From Jiella pelagia (GTDB taxonomy: Bacteria; Pseudomonadota; Alphaproteobacteria; Rhizobiales; Rhizobiaceae), in assembly GCF_026898155.1 (NCBI RefSeq), contig NZ_CP114029.1, forward strand, positions 4,010,001 through 4,074,000: DNA of 64,000 bases, written 5' to 3'. The notes beneath the pieces are model-generated. The model did not search any database. It was not told the DNA's origin and worked only from the letters and a program-made list of their open reading frames with translations. The translations under genes and the position numbers were made by a program. This document shows, one piece after another, positions 28,454 through 38,428 of the stretch (positions are counted from its first letter, which is position 1; the number at the start of each line of letters is the position of its first letter).

Positions 28454-29833
28454 ATGTCGATCAGCCTGTTCGACCTCTTCAAGATCGGCATCGGTCCGTC
28501 CTCCTCGCACACGGTCGGGCCGATGTGGGCGGCACGGCGCTTTCTCGACCGGCTCGAACAGAAGGGACGCAAGGACGCGGTCGCCGGCGTGAAGGCCGAA
28601 CTCTACGGCTCCCTGGCGCTGACCGGCGTCGGCCACGGCACCGACAAGGCGGTGATGCTGGGCCTTCAGGGCATGCGGCCAGACCAGGTCGATCCGGATG
28701 ACGCCGAGGCGGCTTATGTGCAGATCTGTGAAACCGGCGAGCTGTCGTTCGACGCCGTCAGGCCAATGCCTTTTCGCGCGGGCCACGAACTCACCTTCCA
28801 CAAACGCGAGCGCCTGCCGCATCATCCGAACGGTCTCAGATTCGTCGCTCTTGACGAGGCAGGCGAGGAAATCGATCGGGCTGACTATTATTCCGTCGGC
28901 GGCGGTTTCGTCCTGTCGGCGGAGGAGGCGAGCAATGAGACTCCCGTCCTAAGGAACGCGGTCGCCCCTTATGAATTCGCCAATGCCGCGGAAATCCTCG
29001 TCCATTGCGACGCCGAAAACTTCGCGATCGCCGATCTCGTTCTCACCAACGAGGAGACCTGGCGCAGCCGCGCGGAGGTGCGTGCCGGCATCCTGTCGAT
29101 CCGCGACGCGATGATGTCGTCCATCGAGCGCGGCTGCCGGATGGACGGCCTGCTTCCTGGTGGGCTGAAGGTGAAGCGCCGGGCGAAGTCGCTTTATGAA
29201 GGTCTTTTGCATCGGCCGGAGCGGGCGCTGCGCGATCCGCTGACGACCCTCGACTGGGTCAATCTCTACGCCCTTGCCGTCAACGAGGAGAACGCCGCCG
29301 GCGGGCGCGTCGTCACCGCGCCGACGAATGGCGCGGCGGGCGTCATCCCGGCGGTCCTCGCCTATTACGAGCGCTTCGTCCCCGGCGCCGACGACGACGG
29401 CTCGATCCGCTTTTTGGCGACAACGGCGGCGATCGGCGCCCTCTACAAGCAGAACGCCTCGATCTCGGCGGCCGAGATGGGTTGTCAGGGGGAGGTGGGC
29501 GTCGCCTGCTCGATGGCCGCGGCCGGCCTTGCCGCCGTTCTCGGCGGAACGCCGCGGCAGGTGGAGAACGCCGCCGAGATCGCCATGGAGCACAATCTCG
29601 GCCTCACCTGCGATCCCATCGGCGGGCTCGTGCAGATCCCCTGCATCGAGCGCAACACCATGGGCGCGGTCAAGGCGATCAACGCCGCACGCCTGGCGCT
29701 GAAGGGCGACGGGACGCATTTCGTCTCGCTCGACCAGGTGATCGAGACGATGCGCCAGACCGGCGAGGACATGAGCGAGAAATACAAGGAGACGGCCCTC
29801 GGCGGCTTGGCGGCGAACGTCACCTTGTGTTGA
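28454..29833 (+). CDS. sdaA: L-serine ammonia-lyase, iron-sulfur, single-subunit
   Basis: 459 residues, the full length of the single-chain form (beta domain then alpha domain). It deaminates serine to pyruvate and ammonia. Signatures: the N-terminal [13 protein letters not shown], the glycine-rich [13 protein letters not shown], and the cysteines for the 4Fe-4S cluster in [21 protein letters not shown] and [16 protein letters not shown] at 28933-28940 occurs inside this gene without disturbing the frame (residues NETP), so it is ordinary coding sequence. Confidence 0.93.
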   Translation: MSISLFDLFKIGIGPSSSHTVGPMWAARRFLDRLEQKGRKDAVAGVKAELYGSLALTGVGHGTDKAVMLGLQGMRPDQVDPDDAEAAYVQICETGELSFDAVRPMPFRAGHELTFHKRERLPHHPNGLRFVALDEAGEEIDRADYYSVGGGFVLSAEEASNETPVLRNAVAPYEFANAAEILVHCDAENFAIADLVLTNEETWRSRAEVRAGILSIRDAMMSSIERGCRMDGLLPGGLKVKRRAKSLYEGLLHRPERALRDPLTTLDWVNLYALAVNEENAAGGRVVTAPTNGAAGVIPAVLAYYERFVPGADDDGSIRFLATTAAIGALYKQNASISAAEMGCQGEVGVACSMAAAGLAAVLGGTPRQVENAAEIAMEHNLGLTCDPIGGLVQIPCIERNTMGAVKAINAARLALKGDGTHFVSLDQVIETMRQTGEDMSEKYKETALGGLAANVTLC

Positions 29834-29988
29834 GAAATCTGGCGCTGAGCAGAAGCTAAACAAACTCGAAGCGGACCAGTTATCGCTCTACGGTTGACTT
29901 ACCGTAGCGTAAAATTTATGATTTAAGCATAGTCAGTGGGCCGCCGAGGGCGGTTGTGGACCATCGAATTCGGATGGGAGGCTGAAAT

Positions 29989-30528
29989 ATGGCTATATCT
30001 TTGGACGGACTTGATCCAGTTTTTCGACAGAAGGTGGATCAGACTATTTCAAGCTTAATTGCGGTTGGAGTGGAAATGAGGCCGTATTTCGGCCTAAGGT
30101 CTCTTGAAGAGCAAGCAAGACTTTGGAGGCAATCCCGTTCTACTGAAGAAATTTCTGTCGCGATAAAAAATCTGAACGACGCCAACGCCCCGTTTCTTGC
30201 TAATATTCTCGAAAAAGTAGGGCCACAGCATGGTCCTCACGTCACGAACGCGCTTCCCGGCTTGAGTTGGCATCAATGGGGAGAGGCGGTCGACTGCTTT
30301 TGGAGTCTGAATGGATCAGCAGAGTGGTCCGCATCCCGGAAAGTCAACGGCATTAACGGCTATCGTATTTACGCCGAAAAGTCGAAAGAGCTGGGTCTTT
30401 CGCCAGGTGGATATTGGGTAAGTTTTAAAGACTGGCCGCATGTCCAACTACGATCGGCTGGGTCGCCAATAGGCTTGGGGATGACGTTGGCAGACGTCGA
30501 CGCAGAGATGAAGCAGAGATTCGAATAG
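29989..30528 (+). CDS. M15-family D-Ala-D-Ala carboxypeptidase/endolysin-like peptidase
   Basis: 179 residues with no signal peptide. The zinc-site motif SWHQWGEAVD gives H95 and D102, and the last ligand is H151 in DWPHVQL. The layout is that of VanY and phage L-alanyl-D-glutamate peptidases, and the size is that of a single-domain enzyme. It starts a low-GC islet (to about 31258) with AT-rich codons unlike its neighbours. The next gene, 19 bases downstream, is a putative chitosanase, so the two probably act together on cell-wall material. Without an export signal they need lysis or a secretion system. Confidence 0.78.
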   Translation: MAISLDGLDPVFRQKVDQTISSLIAVGVEMRPYFGLRSLEEQARLWRQSRSTEEISVAIKNLNDANAPFLANILEKVGPQHGPHVTNALPGLSWHQWGEAVDCFWSLNGSAEWSASRKVNGINGYRIYAEKSKELGLSPGGYWVSFKDWPHVQLRSAGSPIGLGMTLADVDAEMKQRFE

Positions 30529-30547
30529 AGATGTTGGTGAGGCCAAA

Positions 30548-31258
30548 ATGTTTAAAGAATGGATGGTTCACAACGGTCTGAATATTTCACGTGACGTGCA
30601 GAGCGATGCGTACCGTTTCGTTGCAAGCGATATGAGAATTGATGCAGACGGGGCGCCAAATGCATATCATCCAGATCCGAATAGAGGTCTGGACGATAAT
30701 CGAAATGCTGGATATGGACACCCGCGGAAAAGATGGTGGAAGAATGTACTTGTTCCGAATCCAGCGGATCCAGACAACGCTTATGTACAGCCAAGCGGGG
30801 AATATGCAGGCTATTTCGTTTCGCAGACGGCGCTTCAGGATCCCGACTTTCCGGTGACGGATCCGAACCGTTATGTCGACGCTGTTAGAGTCCCGTATAT
30901 CGTTTTTCCAGCCTCGTTCGCCGGCTTGAGCGGAACCGGTCGGCTTGGGGATTTCGGATATGCGATCCACCGGACGTCAGGGTTGAGTTCTCCGTTCATC
31001 GTCGGCGACATCGGTCCGTCGGATGAGCCACTTGGAGAGGTCTCGATCGCTCTTGCTACAGCCCTCGGCGGCGTTGACGTCAACCCGCGAACAGGGGCCG
31101 GGAAGCCTTCTGGCGAGGTGGTGTACGTGGTCTTTCGATTTTCCTCGGCGGATGCGCCATCCAAGCGATGGCGTCTTGAACGGGATGCAGTTCATACCGC
31201 CGTGGAAGAAAACTTGTCGAGGATTGGAGGACGTGCCGCTTGCCTAGCCGGACTATAG
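30548..31258 (+). CDS. glycoside hydrolase family 75-like chitosanase
   Basis: 236 residues, no signal peptide. The segment DMRIDADGAP (D32, D34) and GDIGPSDEPLGEVSIALA (D154, E164) match the conserved acidic motifs of GH75 chitosanases (D-x-D-x-DG and GD-x-GP-x-x-x-x-GE-x-S). YFVSQTALQD and VPYIVFP are also family-like. The assignment is from memory of these motifs, not a search. Substrate could be chitosan or deacetylated peptidoglycan. It is paired with the M15 peptidase and shares its low GC; probably acquired. Confidence 0.66.
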   Translation: MFKEWMVHNGLNISRDVQSDAYRFVASDMRIDADGAPNAYHPDPNRGLDDNRNAGYGHPRKRWWKNVLVPNPADPDNAYVQPSGEYAGYFVSQTALQDPDFPVTDPNRYVDAVRVPYIVFPASFAGLSGTGRLGDFGYAIHRTSGLSSPFIVGDIGPSDEPLGEVSIALATALGGVDVNPRTGAGKPSGEVVYVVFRFSSADAPSKRWRLERDAVHTAVEENLSRIGGRAACLAGL

Positions 31259-31271
31259 TCGGTCTTTCCTT

Positions 31272-32696
31272 CTATTCTGGTTTGCTTTGATGCCGCTTGA
31301 TGAACTTCTCGTAGACGTAGCCCTTCGCGCCGCTCGTCGTCTCCACCTCGCACCATCCCTTGCAGGCGACGACCGTGACGGCCTCGTCCTTCGACAGGAT
31401 GGCAACGATCCTGCCGTCGTTGGTGGGGTCGGCCCTGAGGTTCACCGAGGCGGTGGCGCGGCCCTTGCTGGACGATGCAGGGGCTCTGCTCGCCGCTGAA
31501 TCTCCGTTCGTCTCGTCGTTCACGTTCGAAGCCTCGACGATGCCGGCAGTGGATGACGCCGGGGCGTCTTCATCGGAAGTGGCGATCAGGATCGAGGGCG
31601 AGACGGCAATGAAGCTCTTGGCCGGGCCGGCCGTTTCCATGCCATGCACTGCGGTGCCGGATGCAGCCGCAGTGGCATGTTCCGGGAGAGCCGGCAGTGC
31701 TGCGGCAGGAGAGATGCTGCCAGTCGTCGCCGGATCAAGGATGGTCGGGGCAACTACCACCACAGCCGATGGATCCTCCGGCAGGCGCAAGGCGAGAGCC
31801 GCCGCGACGGGGTCGATGCTGGTTGCTCCGGCGGGATTCGCCGGTCCGTCTTTCCCATCGGCCGACCGCTTGGGCAGGGCGGGGGCGACCTTTCGAAGCG
31901 AGGCAGTCTCGAGGAGGTCCGGATTGGAACCCGGCGAAGCGCCGGTTCTGCCCGGCATCGTGATCGTAGCCGCATTCTTTTCCGCGGTGTCGGGGCGATC
32001 AGAAGGCTTGGCGATGGCGGCGGCTTCTTCGCTTTCAAGCGTCTCGAACATCGATCCGTCGGGTGCGGGGGGCGCGATCGGAGCGCGGACGTCTGCCGTC
32101 TCTGTCGGCTCCAAGCCGGCTTGCTGACTGGACGACGCGCTCACCGACGGCGGCGATGGCTCGCTTTGCACGGCGATCGTGGACTGTGCGGCGGGGGTCG
32201 CGGTCGGCGGCGGTATCTCGCCCAGCAGCGGCGCGTAGGAGGACAGCGCCAGCGGCACGAGAATGGCGGCGGAGAGCGAGGCTGCGGCTGCGAAGGCGAT
32301 GATCGGTCGGTTCTGCAATGCTTCGAGCGCGCGAGACACCGCCTTCGCGGGTGCCATCGCCCACCGCGACAAGGACGCCGAAGACCCGCGGGCGCGCATC
32401 TGCTGGCGAAAGCGGTTTGCCAGCCGGCGCCCTTCCTCGGCTTCGTCGAACGTCCTGCGGCGATCGATCAGCCGGTTTCGGATGGCCTCCTCGCTCGGTC
32501 GCTCGCCTGTTTTGTGTTCAAGCTCGTCCACGCCGTCGCCGTCGCGGGACGGCCGATCCCCCGTTTCCATTGTCCCCGTCTCCATGCCTGTCGCTCGCCG
32601 GCCAGGCTTCGAGGCGCCTTGCCGGAAACGCGGCTTTGCTCGATCGAACAGTGCTGCCCGACTGGGCCACTCTCCGTCCGATCGGTCGTGGCGCAT
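31272..32696 (-). CDS. membrane-anchored protein with C-terminal bacterial SH3 domain
   Basis: 474 residues if started at 32696; METGTMETG at 32585 is equally plausible. A charged cytosolic N-terminus is followed by one TM helix near 133-155 (IIAFAAAASLSAAILVPLAL), a 200-residue low-complexity Ala/Pro/Ser/Thr region, and an SH3_3-type domain over the last 60 residues (ATASVNLRADPTNDGRIVAILSKDE, then GYVYEKFI). It probably anchors to or spans the periplasm and binds wall fragments. Function unknown. Confidence 0.72.
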   Translation of the reverse strand: MRHDRSDGEWPSRAALFDRAKPRFRQGASKPGRRATGMETGTMETGDRPSRDGDGVDELEHKTGERPSEEAIRNRLIDRRRTFDEAEEGRRLANRFRQQMRARGSSASLSRWAMAPAKAVSRALEALQNRPIIAFAAAASLSAAILVPLALSSYAPLLGEIPPPTATPAAQSTIAVQSEPSPPSVSASSSQQAGLEPTETADVRAPIAPPAPDGSMFETLESEEAAAIAKPSDRPDTAEKNAATITMPGRTGASPGSNPDLLETASLRKVAPALPKRSADGKDGPANPAGATSIDPVAAALALRLPEDPSAVVVVAPTILDPATTGSISPAAALPALPEHATAAASGTAVHGMETAGPAKSFIAVSPSILIATSDEDAPASSTAGIVEASNVNDETNGDSAASRAPASSSKGRATASVNLRADPTNDGRIVAILSKDEAVTVVACKGWCEVETTSGAKGYVYEKFIKRHQSKPE

Positions 32697-32887
32697 GCCG
32701 GGCGACCCGTCCCCACGGGCTACCCCTCATGCGCTGCAAAGTTCGCGTCGCATCCCTTCGTTCGGGTTGGAACTCGTAAACATGGCGAACGTCTGACGAC
32801 ATCCCATTTTGAAACAGGGATGGCATCAGATTTCAGGATCGCTCAAGGGCATGGCGCCGCTGAAGGAACGCCCGAAGGTTGTGCGCC

Positions 32888-35095
32888 TCAGGCGGCCTTG
32901 GCGGAGGCCCCCTGCGGATCGAACCGCTGGTAGAAGGTTTCGCCCTTCTGAGCCATTTCGCGCAGCAGCGGCGTCGGCGCGAAACGTGCGCCGAACCTTG
33001 CCTCGAGCTTTTCGCAAAGCGCGACGAAAGCCTTGGCGCCCATGCCGTCGATGTAGCTGATCGTCCCGCCGGTATAGGGCGCGAAGCCGAAGCCGAAGAT
33101 CGAGCCGATATCGGCTTCGCGCGGGTCGGTGACGACGCCTTCCTCCATGGTGCGCGCGGCCTCCAGCGCCATCGTCACCAGGAAGCGCTGCTTCAGCTCC
33201 GCAAAATCGATCGTCTCCGGGGCCTTCTGGTCGAACATCTCCTTCAGGCCCGGCCACAGCTTCTTCTTGGCCGGCTTTTCCGGGTAGTCGTAGAAGCCCT
33301 TGCCGGCCTTGCGACCGAGCCTCCCGGCGGAGGTCATCGATTCGATGAGCTTGAAGTGCCGCGGATCGACGGCGTTCTCGCCCATGTCGCGCATCGTCGC
33401 CTTCATGATCTTCTGCGACAGGTCGACCGCCGTCTCGTCGTTGAGGGCGAGCGGGCCGACCGGCATGCCGGCGAACTTCGCGGCATTCTCGATCATCGCC
33501 GGCGGTACGCCCTCGACCAGCATGTCGTAGGCCTCGTTCATGTAGCGAAGCACGCAGCGATTGGCGAAGAAGCCGCGCGAGTCGTTGACGACAATCGGCG
33601 TCTTCTTGATCGCCCGGACGAAGTCTAGGGCGACGGCGAGCGCCTTGTCGCCGGTCTTCTCGCCGAGGATGACCTCGGTGAGGGGCATCCTGTCCACCGG
33701 GGAGAAGAAGTGGATGCCGATGAAGCGTGCCTCGTCGGGGAAGGCGCCTGCGAGGCTGGTGATCGGGATGGTCGAGGTGTTGGAAGCGTAGATCGCGTCC
33801 TTGGAGAGCACTTCGGCGACCTTTCTGGTCACTTCGGCCTTGACGTCGCGATCCTCGAACACCGCCTCGATGACGAGACCGGCATCGGCGAGCTGGCCGT
33901 AGTCGGTCGTCGCGGTGATGCGGGAGATGAGGGCCTCTCCCTTCGCCTGAGCCATCCGGCCCTTCGACACGGCGGCCTCGACGAGCTTCTGCGAATGCGC
34001 CTTACCCTTGTCGGCGGCGGCCTGCTCCTGGTCGATGAGCACGACATCGAGCCCGCCCATCGCTGCGACATAGGCGATGCCGGCGCCCATGAAGCCGGCG
34101 CCGACGACGCCGATCTTCTTCAACTCGCTCGGGGGTACGTCCTTCGGCCGGCGGGCACCCTTGGCCAGGGCCTGGGACGAGACGAAGAGCGAGCGGATCA
34201 TCATCCGCGCCTCGGTCGTCTGCAAGATCTCGGTGAAGTAGCGCTGCTCGACCTTCAGTGCCGTATCCATCGGCAGCAGCAAGCCCTCATAGACGCACTT
34301 CACGATGGCCTTGGCCGATGGGTAGTTGTCGCTGGTCTCCTTGCGATAGAGCGAGGCGACCGCCGGCCAGACCTTGGCGCCGGCCGGCGAATAGACCGGT
34401 CCCGACGGCAGCTTGAAGCGCTCCTCGTCCCACGGCTTCACCGGCGAGACGCCCTTCTTCAGCATCGCCTTGGCCGCGGAGACCAGCTCGCCGTCGTCCA
34501 CCACGGCGTCGATCAGCCCCATCTTCAGGGCGTCGTCCGCCGAAAGGGTCGAGCCCTTCATCAGCATCTGCAGGGCGCTCTGGGTGTCCATCATGCGGGG
34601 CACGCGCTGGGTGCCGCCGGCGCCGGGCAGGATGCCGACCTTCACTTCAGGCAGGCCCATATTGGCAGAACGCGCGGCAATGCGGCCGTGGCTGGCCAGG
34701 GCCAGTTCGAAGCCGCCGCCCATGCAGGTGCCGTTGATCGCTGCGACGAAGGGCTTGCCGCAGGTTTCCAGCTTGCGCCAGATCCACGACATGCGGCCCG
34801 CCCGCTCGAACAGGGTGGCGATCGCCGCATCGTGGTTCCTGCCGACCTCGGCGTAGAAATCCTCGAACATCGCGCTGACCGACTTGAGGTCGGCGCCGCC
34901 GGTGAACGATCCCTGCTTGCCCGATGCGATCACCGCGCCCTTGATGGTGTCGTCGGCGACGATCTGGTCGATGATCGCGTCGATCTCGCCGGTCGCCTGG
35001 TCGGTGAAGACGTTCATCGAACGCCCCGGCATGTCCCAGGTGACGAGGGCGATACCGTCGGCGTCGGTCTCGATGGTGAAGTTCTCATAGCTCAT
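32888..35095 (-). CDS. fadJ: fatty-acid oxidation multifunctional protein, enoyl-CoA hydratase/3-hydroxyacyl-CoA dehydrogenase
   Basis: 735 residues, the full FadJ/FadB-alpha length. The N-terminal crotonase domain has both catalytic glutamates (GGGFELALAS; LPEVKVGILPGAGG). The dehydrogenase Rossmann motif is GVVGAGFMGAGIAY, with the catalytic His in GIHFFSPVD, followed by the C-terminal 3HCDH domains. It converts enoyl-CoA to 3-ketoacyl-CoA in beta-oxidation. The thiolase partner is 1 kb upstream on the same strand, with an EAL gene on the opposite strand between them. Confidence 0.93.
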   Translation of the reverse strand: MSYENFTIETDADGIALVTWDMPGRSMNVFTDQATGEIDAIIDQIVADDTIKGAVIASGKQGSFTGGADLKSVSAMFEDFYAEVGRNHDAAIATLFERAGRMSWIWRKLETCGKPFVAAINGTCMGGGFELALASHGRIAARSANMGLPEVKVGILPGAGGTQRVPRMMDTQSALQMLMKGSTLSADDALKMGLIDAVVDDGELVSAAKAMLKKGVSPVKPWDEERFKLPSGPVYSPAGAKVWPAVASLYRKETSDNYPSAKAIVKCVYEGLLLPMDTALKVEQRYFTEILQTTEARMMIRSLFVSSQALAKGARRPKDVPPSELKKIGVVGAGFMGAGIAYVAAMGGLDVVLIDQEQAAADKGKAHSQKLVEAAVSKGRMAQAKGEALISRITATTDYGQLADAGLVIEAVFEDRDVKAEVTRKVAEVLSKDAIYASNTSTIPITSLAGAFPDEARFIGIHFFSPVDRMPLTEVILGEKTGDKALAVALDFVRAIKKTPIVVNDSRGFFANRCVLRYMNEAYDMLVEGVPPAMIENAAKFAGMPVGPLALNDETAVDLSQKIMKATMRDMGENAVDPRHFKLIESMTSAGRLGRKAGKGFYDYPEKPAKKKLWPGLKEMFDQKAPETIDFAELKQRFLVTMALEAARTMEEGVVTDPREADIGSIFGFGFAPYTGGTISYIDGMGAKAFVALCEKLEARFGARFAPTPLLREMAQKGETFYQRFDPQGASAKAA

Positions 35096-35251
35096 GTCTG
35101 GCTCCCATCCCGTTCAGCTTGAATTGTGTTCGGCTATCGATTTCGTTTTGCTCTGAATGTCTTAGGCGGCGCACGGCACGTGCCGTTGAGAGGGTTTCAA
35201 CCTTTGCGGCCTATCGTCACCCTGTATGACGAACGCAAGGAACCGATCGAC

Positions 35252-36046
35252 ATGTCCGCCACCGCCTGCCCCGGCTGCCAGACCTCCAAGCCGCTCGACT
35301 TCAACTTCTCGATGGCGTTTCAGCCGATCATCGATGCGAAGGCCGGGCGCGTCTGGGGCTACGAGGCGTTGGTCCGGGGCGAGGCGGGCGAGGGGGCTTA
35401 CAGCATTCTCAGCCGGGTCTCGAACGAGCAGAAATACCGTTTCGATCAGGCTTGCCGGGTGAAGGCGATCGATCTCGCCGCCCGTCTGTTCCCGGGGCCG
35501 GACCTGCAACTGTCGATCAACTTCCTGCCGAACGCCGTCTACGAGCCTGCCGCCTGCCTCAGGGCGACGCTCGCGGCGGCTCGCAAGAGCCAGTTTCCGT
35601 TGCAGTCGATCATGTTCGAATTCACCGAATCCGAAGAGATGACCGATATCGGTCATCTCCAGCGCATCATCGCCGAATACCGCAAGATGGGCTTCATCAC
35701 CGCGCTCGACGATTTCGGGGCCGGCTATGCCGGTCTCGGCCTCCTTGCCGACTTCCAGCCGGATCTGATCAAGATCGACATGAAGCTCGTCCGGGACATC
35801 GACGCCTCCCATTCCCGGCAGGTGATCCTGTCGGCGATCCTTTACGTTGCTCGGGAACTCGGCATCACGGTTCTGGCCGAAGGCGTCGAGACGGAAGCCG
35901 AGTTCGGCGCGCTGAAGGCGGCCGGCGTCACCCTGTTCCAGGGCTACTACTTCGCCAAGCCGGCTTTCGAGGCGCTGCCTGCCGTCCAAGTCTCGGCAGC
36001 GGGCAACGCGGCGGAAATCAGCAGAGCGGTCTTCGCGACCGCCTGA
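35252..36046 (+). CDS. EAL-domain cyclic-di-GMP phosphodiesterase
   Basis: 264 residues, a stand-alone EAL domain starting at ATG 35252. Catalytic and metal residues appear complete: YEALVRG, INFLPN, EFTESE, ALDDFGAGYAG, DLIKIDMK, AEGVETEAE and FQGYYFAKP. It should hydrolyse c-di-GMP to pGpG in the cytosol. A Cys pair near the start (CPGCQ) is seen in some alphaproteobacterial EAL-only proteins. Its position between fadJ and thiolase, on the opposite strand, suggests later insertion into a beta-oxidation locus rather than functional coupling. Confidence 0.9.
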   Translation: MSATACPGCQTSKPLDFNFSMAFQPIIDAKAGRVWGYEALVRGEAGEGAYSILSRVSNEQKYRFDQACRVKAIDLAARLFPGPDLQLSINFLPNAVYEPAACLRATLAAARKSQFPLQSIMFEFTESEEMTDIGHLQRIIAEYRKMGFITALDDFGAGYAGLGLLADFQPDLIKIDMKLVRDIDASHSRQVILSAILYVARELGITVLAEGVETEAEFGALKAAGVTLFQGYYFAKPAFEALPAVQVSAAGNAAEISRAVFATA

Positions 36047-36085
36047 CACCGCCGGTCCGGCATAGCGCCGTACCACCCCGTCGCC

Positions 36086-37294
36086 TCACACCCGCTCGAT
36101 GATCGTCGCCGTGCCCATGCCGGCGCCGATGCAGAGCGTGACGAGCGCCACCTGCTTGTCCTGGCGTTCCAACTCGTCGAGGACGGTGCCGAGGATCATC
36201 GCACCGGTGGCACCCAGCGGATGACCCATGGCGATCGCCCCGCCATTGACGTTCATGATGCCGTGGTCGATGTCGAAGGCCTGCATGTAGCGCAGGACCA
36301 CGGCGGCGAAGGCCTCGTTGAGTTCGAAGAGGTCGATGTCCTTCAGCGACATGCCGGAGCGATCGAGCAACTTCTTCGTCACGTCGACCGGGCCGGTGAG
36401 CATCAGCGCCGGATCCGACCCGATATTGGTGAATGCGCGGATGCGGGCCCGCGGCTTGACGCCGAGCGCCTCGCCGCCGGCCTTGGAGCCGACGAGGACG
36501 CCGGCGGCGCCGTCGACGATGCCCGATGAGTTGCCGGCATGGTGGACGTGGCTGATCGCCTCGATCTCGGGATGGGCCTGAATGCCGACGGTGTCGTAGC
36601 CGCCCATCTCGCCGATCTGGGCAAATGAGGCTTTCAAGCTGCCGAGGGACTGCATGTCCGTCGACGGACGCATGTGCTCGTCCTTGTCGAGGATCATCAT
36701 GCCGTTCTGGTCCTTGACCGCAACGACGGACTTGGAAAACCGGCCCTCGGCCCAGGCGTTGCCGGCGCGCTTCTGGCTTTCGACGGCATAGGCGTCGACG
36801 TCGTCGCGGGTAAAGCCGTATTTCGTCGCGATGAGATCGGCGGAGACGCCCTGCGGCATGAAATAGGCGGGAATGCCCACGGAGGGGTCCATCACCCATG
36901 CCCCGCCGGACATGCCCATGCCGACGCGCGACATGGATTCGACGCCGCCGGCAATGACGAGATCGTCAGCGCCCTGCGCGACCTTGGCGGCCGCAATATT
37001 CACCGCGTCGAGCCCGGAGGCGCAGAAGCGGGAGATTTGCATGCCGGGCGCCGCAAAATCGTAACCCGCCTCGAAGGCTGCGGCTTTCGGAATGACGCTG
37101 CCGGCCTCGCCGACCGGATCGACACAGCCGAAGATGATGTCGTCGACGGTCTTGGTGTCGATACCGTTGCGATCCCTCAGTGCCTCGAGCACCTTCGTGC
37201 CAAGGCGGACCGCCGGCACTTCGTGCAGGGCGCCATCTTTCTTCCCACGTCCGCGTGGGGTGCGGACGTGGTCGTAGATATAGGCTTCGGCCAT
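36086..37294 (-). CDS. acetyl-CoA C-acyltransferase (thiolase)
   Basis: 402 residues from ATG 37294, preceded by a GGAGG-type site. Catalytic residues: nucleophile C91 (SRFCASGLD), His in GHPLGATGA and the second Cys in LCIGAGMG. It performs the last step of beta-oxidation or condenses acetyl-CoA. Upstream lies the MerR-type promoter-operator at 37377-37406 and the MerR gene, so it is probably derepressed by acyl-CoA. It partners FadJ at 32888. Confidence 0.92.
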   Translation of the reverse strand: MAEAYIYDHVRTPRGRGKKDGALHEVPAVRLGTKVLEALRDRNGIDTKTVDDIIFGCVDPVGEAGSVIPKAAAFEAGYDFAAPGMQISRFCASGLDAVNIAAAKVAQGADDLVIAGGVESMSRVGMGMSGGAWVMDPSVGIPAYFMPQGVSADLIATKYGFTRDDVDAYAVESQKRAGNAWAEGRFSKSVVAVKDQNGMMILDKDEHMRPSTDMQSLGSLKASFAQIGEMGGYDTVGIQAHPEIEAISHVHHAGNSSGIVDGAAGVLVGSKAGGEALGVKPRARIRAFTNIGSDPALMLTGPVDVTKKLLDRSGMSLKDIDLFELNEAFAAVVLRYMQAFDIDHGIMNVNGGAIAMGHPLGATGAMILGTVLDELERQDKQVALVTLCIGAGMGTATIIERV

Positions 37295-37376
37295 GAGCGT
37301 TGCCTCCTCTCCCATGATCGAGGCCGCAGTCGCCGCCCCGGAAGGACGATACACCCGCGGTCTCTGCTTTGCCCGT

Positions 37377-37406
37377 CTTATAGGCTTCCATTGACGTAAA
37401 CGTCAA
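37377..37406 (-). promoter_or_regulatory. MerR-regulated promoter with TTGACGT-AA-ACGTCAA operator
   Basis: On the minus strand TTGACG (-35) is followed by an 18-base spacer and TATAAG (-10, 37377-37382), about 80 bases before the thiolase start. The -35 and spacer contain a perfect 7-base-arm palindrome, TTGACGTTTACGTCAA (37391-37406). This matches the known LiuR/AcdR-type MerR motif (TTGACGT..ACGTCAA or TTTACGT..ACGTAAA). The MerR gene directly upstream (37654-38127) is the obvious ligand-sensing partner. Confidence 0.72.
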
Positions 37407-37653
37407 CGGAAGCCTCAATGAGGGACTGGGCTTCCTATCGACAGCCGGGCCTGGACCCGCTTGGCCAAGTGAATGGAGAAACGCGGCAGCCGTAAGAGAG
37501 GCTTCCACGAAGGCTGCCGGAGCGTTGTCGACGTAGAAAGCCGCGACGGCTCATGGCTAAAGCTGCGCTGAACGCGCCACGGCGACCCGCTATGGGCCGA
37601 GCCGCGAGGCCGCTAGGCGGCCGCTTCCGCGACGCGTTGCGGCGGCGCTTGCC

Positions 37654-38127
37654 TTATTCTGCGGCCTGCTGCTGCAGACGGCCGCGTGCGAAGTCGATCG
37701 TCTTGTCCATCGCCTCGATTGACAGCTCGATCTCGCGTTTTTGTTCGAGCAGGATGTGCCGCTGTTCTTCGAAGCGTTCGAGCGAGACTTCGAGCTGCTT
37801 CTGTTTGCCGTTCGGCTGGTGATACAGTTCGATGAGCTGCTTCGCCTCGGTCAGAGAGAAGCCGAGCATCTTGGCGAGCAGAATGAGACGGAGACGAGCG
37901 CGATCACGGCGGCTGTAAAGACGCGTCGTGCCGCGACGCGCCGGCGACAACAGGCCGCGATCTTCGTAGAACCGCAGCGTTCTCAACGTGACGCCGAATT
38001 CCTGTGAGAGATCGCCGATCCTGAACGTCTCCTTGTCGGCGTGAGGGTCTCCGGTGAGCCCTAAGAGGAAGTCGATGCCGACTTCGAATTCAACGTCCGG
38101 CCTCTCGGCCGTGGATGGGTTAGCCAT
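37654..38127 (-). CDS. MerR-family regulator, LiuR/AcdR-type
   Basis: 157 residues from ATG 38127 (MANPSTAERP). The MerR helix-turn-helix reads FRIGDLSQEFGVTLRTLRFYEDRGLLSPARRG, then a dimerisation coiled coil rich in Gln/Glu (about 95-150). No metal-binding cysteines are present, which excludes metal sensors and fits acyl-CoA or branched-chain regulators. The palindrome upstream of the thiolase gene is its likely target. Roughly 300 bases upstream (38128-38428) contain no other gene I can support. Confidence 0.83.
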   Translation of the reverse strand: MANPSTAERPDVEFEVGIDFLLGLTGDPHADKETFRIGDLSQEFGVTLRTLRFYEDRGLLSPARRGTTRLYSRRDRARLRLILLAKMLGFSLTEAKQLIELYHQPNGKQKQLEVSLERFEEQRHILLEQKREIELSIEAMDKTIDFARGRLQQQAAE

Positions 38128-38428
38128 TGGGATATTCCATTTTTGCCCCGAGACCCAGGTCCACCTGCCGAAAGGCAAGCCCTGAGTCCCTACCTAGAGG
38201 AATATGGATCGAATTGCGGCTCTTCAAAGACATATTTGTTACAGACCGTAAGGCACTCCAGCTTCAAGCCGGCTTCCCGGTCTAATCGCTTGAAAGCCGT
38301 GTGTGGATCGTCAGTGCGTTACCGGCCGGAAGATGGCTGGTTTCGCGGGCGGTGCAAGACGAAAAGCGATGCGAGCGGAGGGGTGGGCCGCCGGGCCCAA
38401 CACCCCGAAGAACCGGGAAGTGCGGGAC

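Noticed and set aside
29989..31258. Prophage remnant
   Set aside because: The M15 peptidase is endolysin-like, but no holin, tail, capsid or integrase genes flank it.
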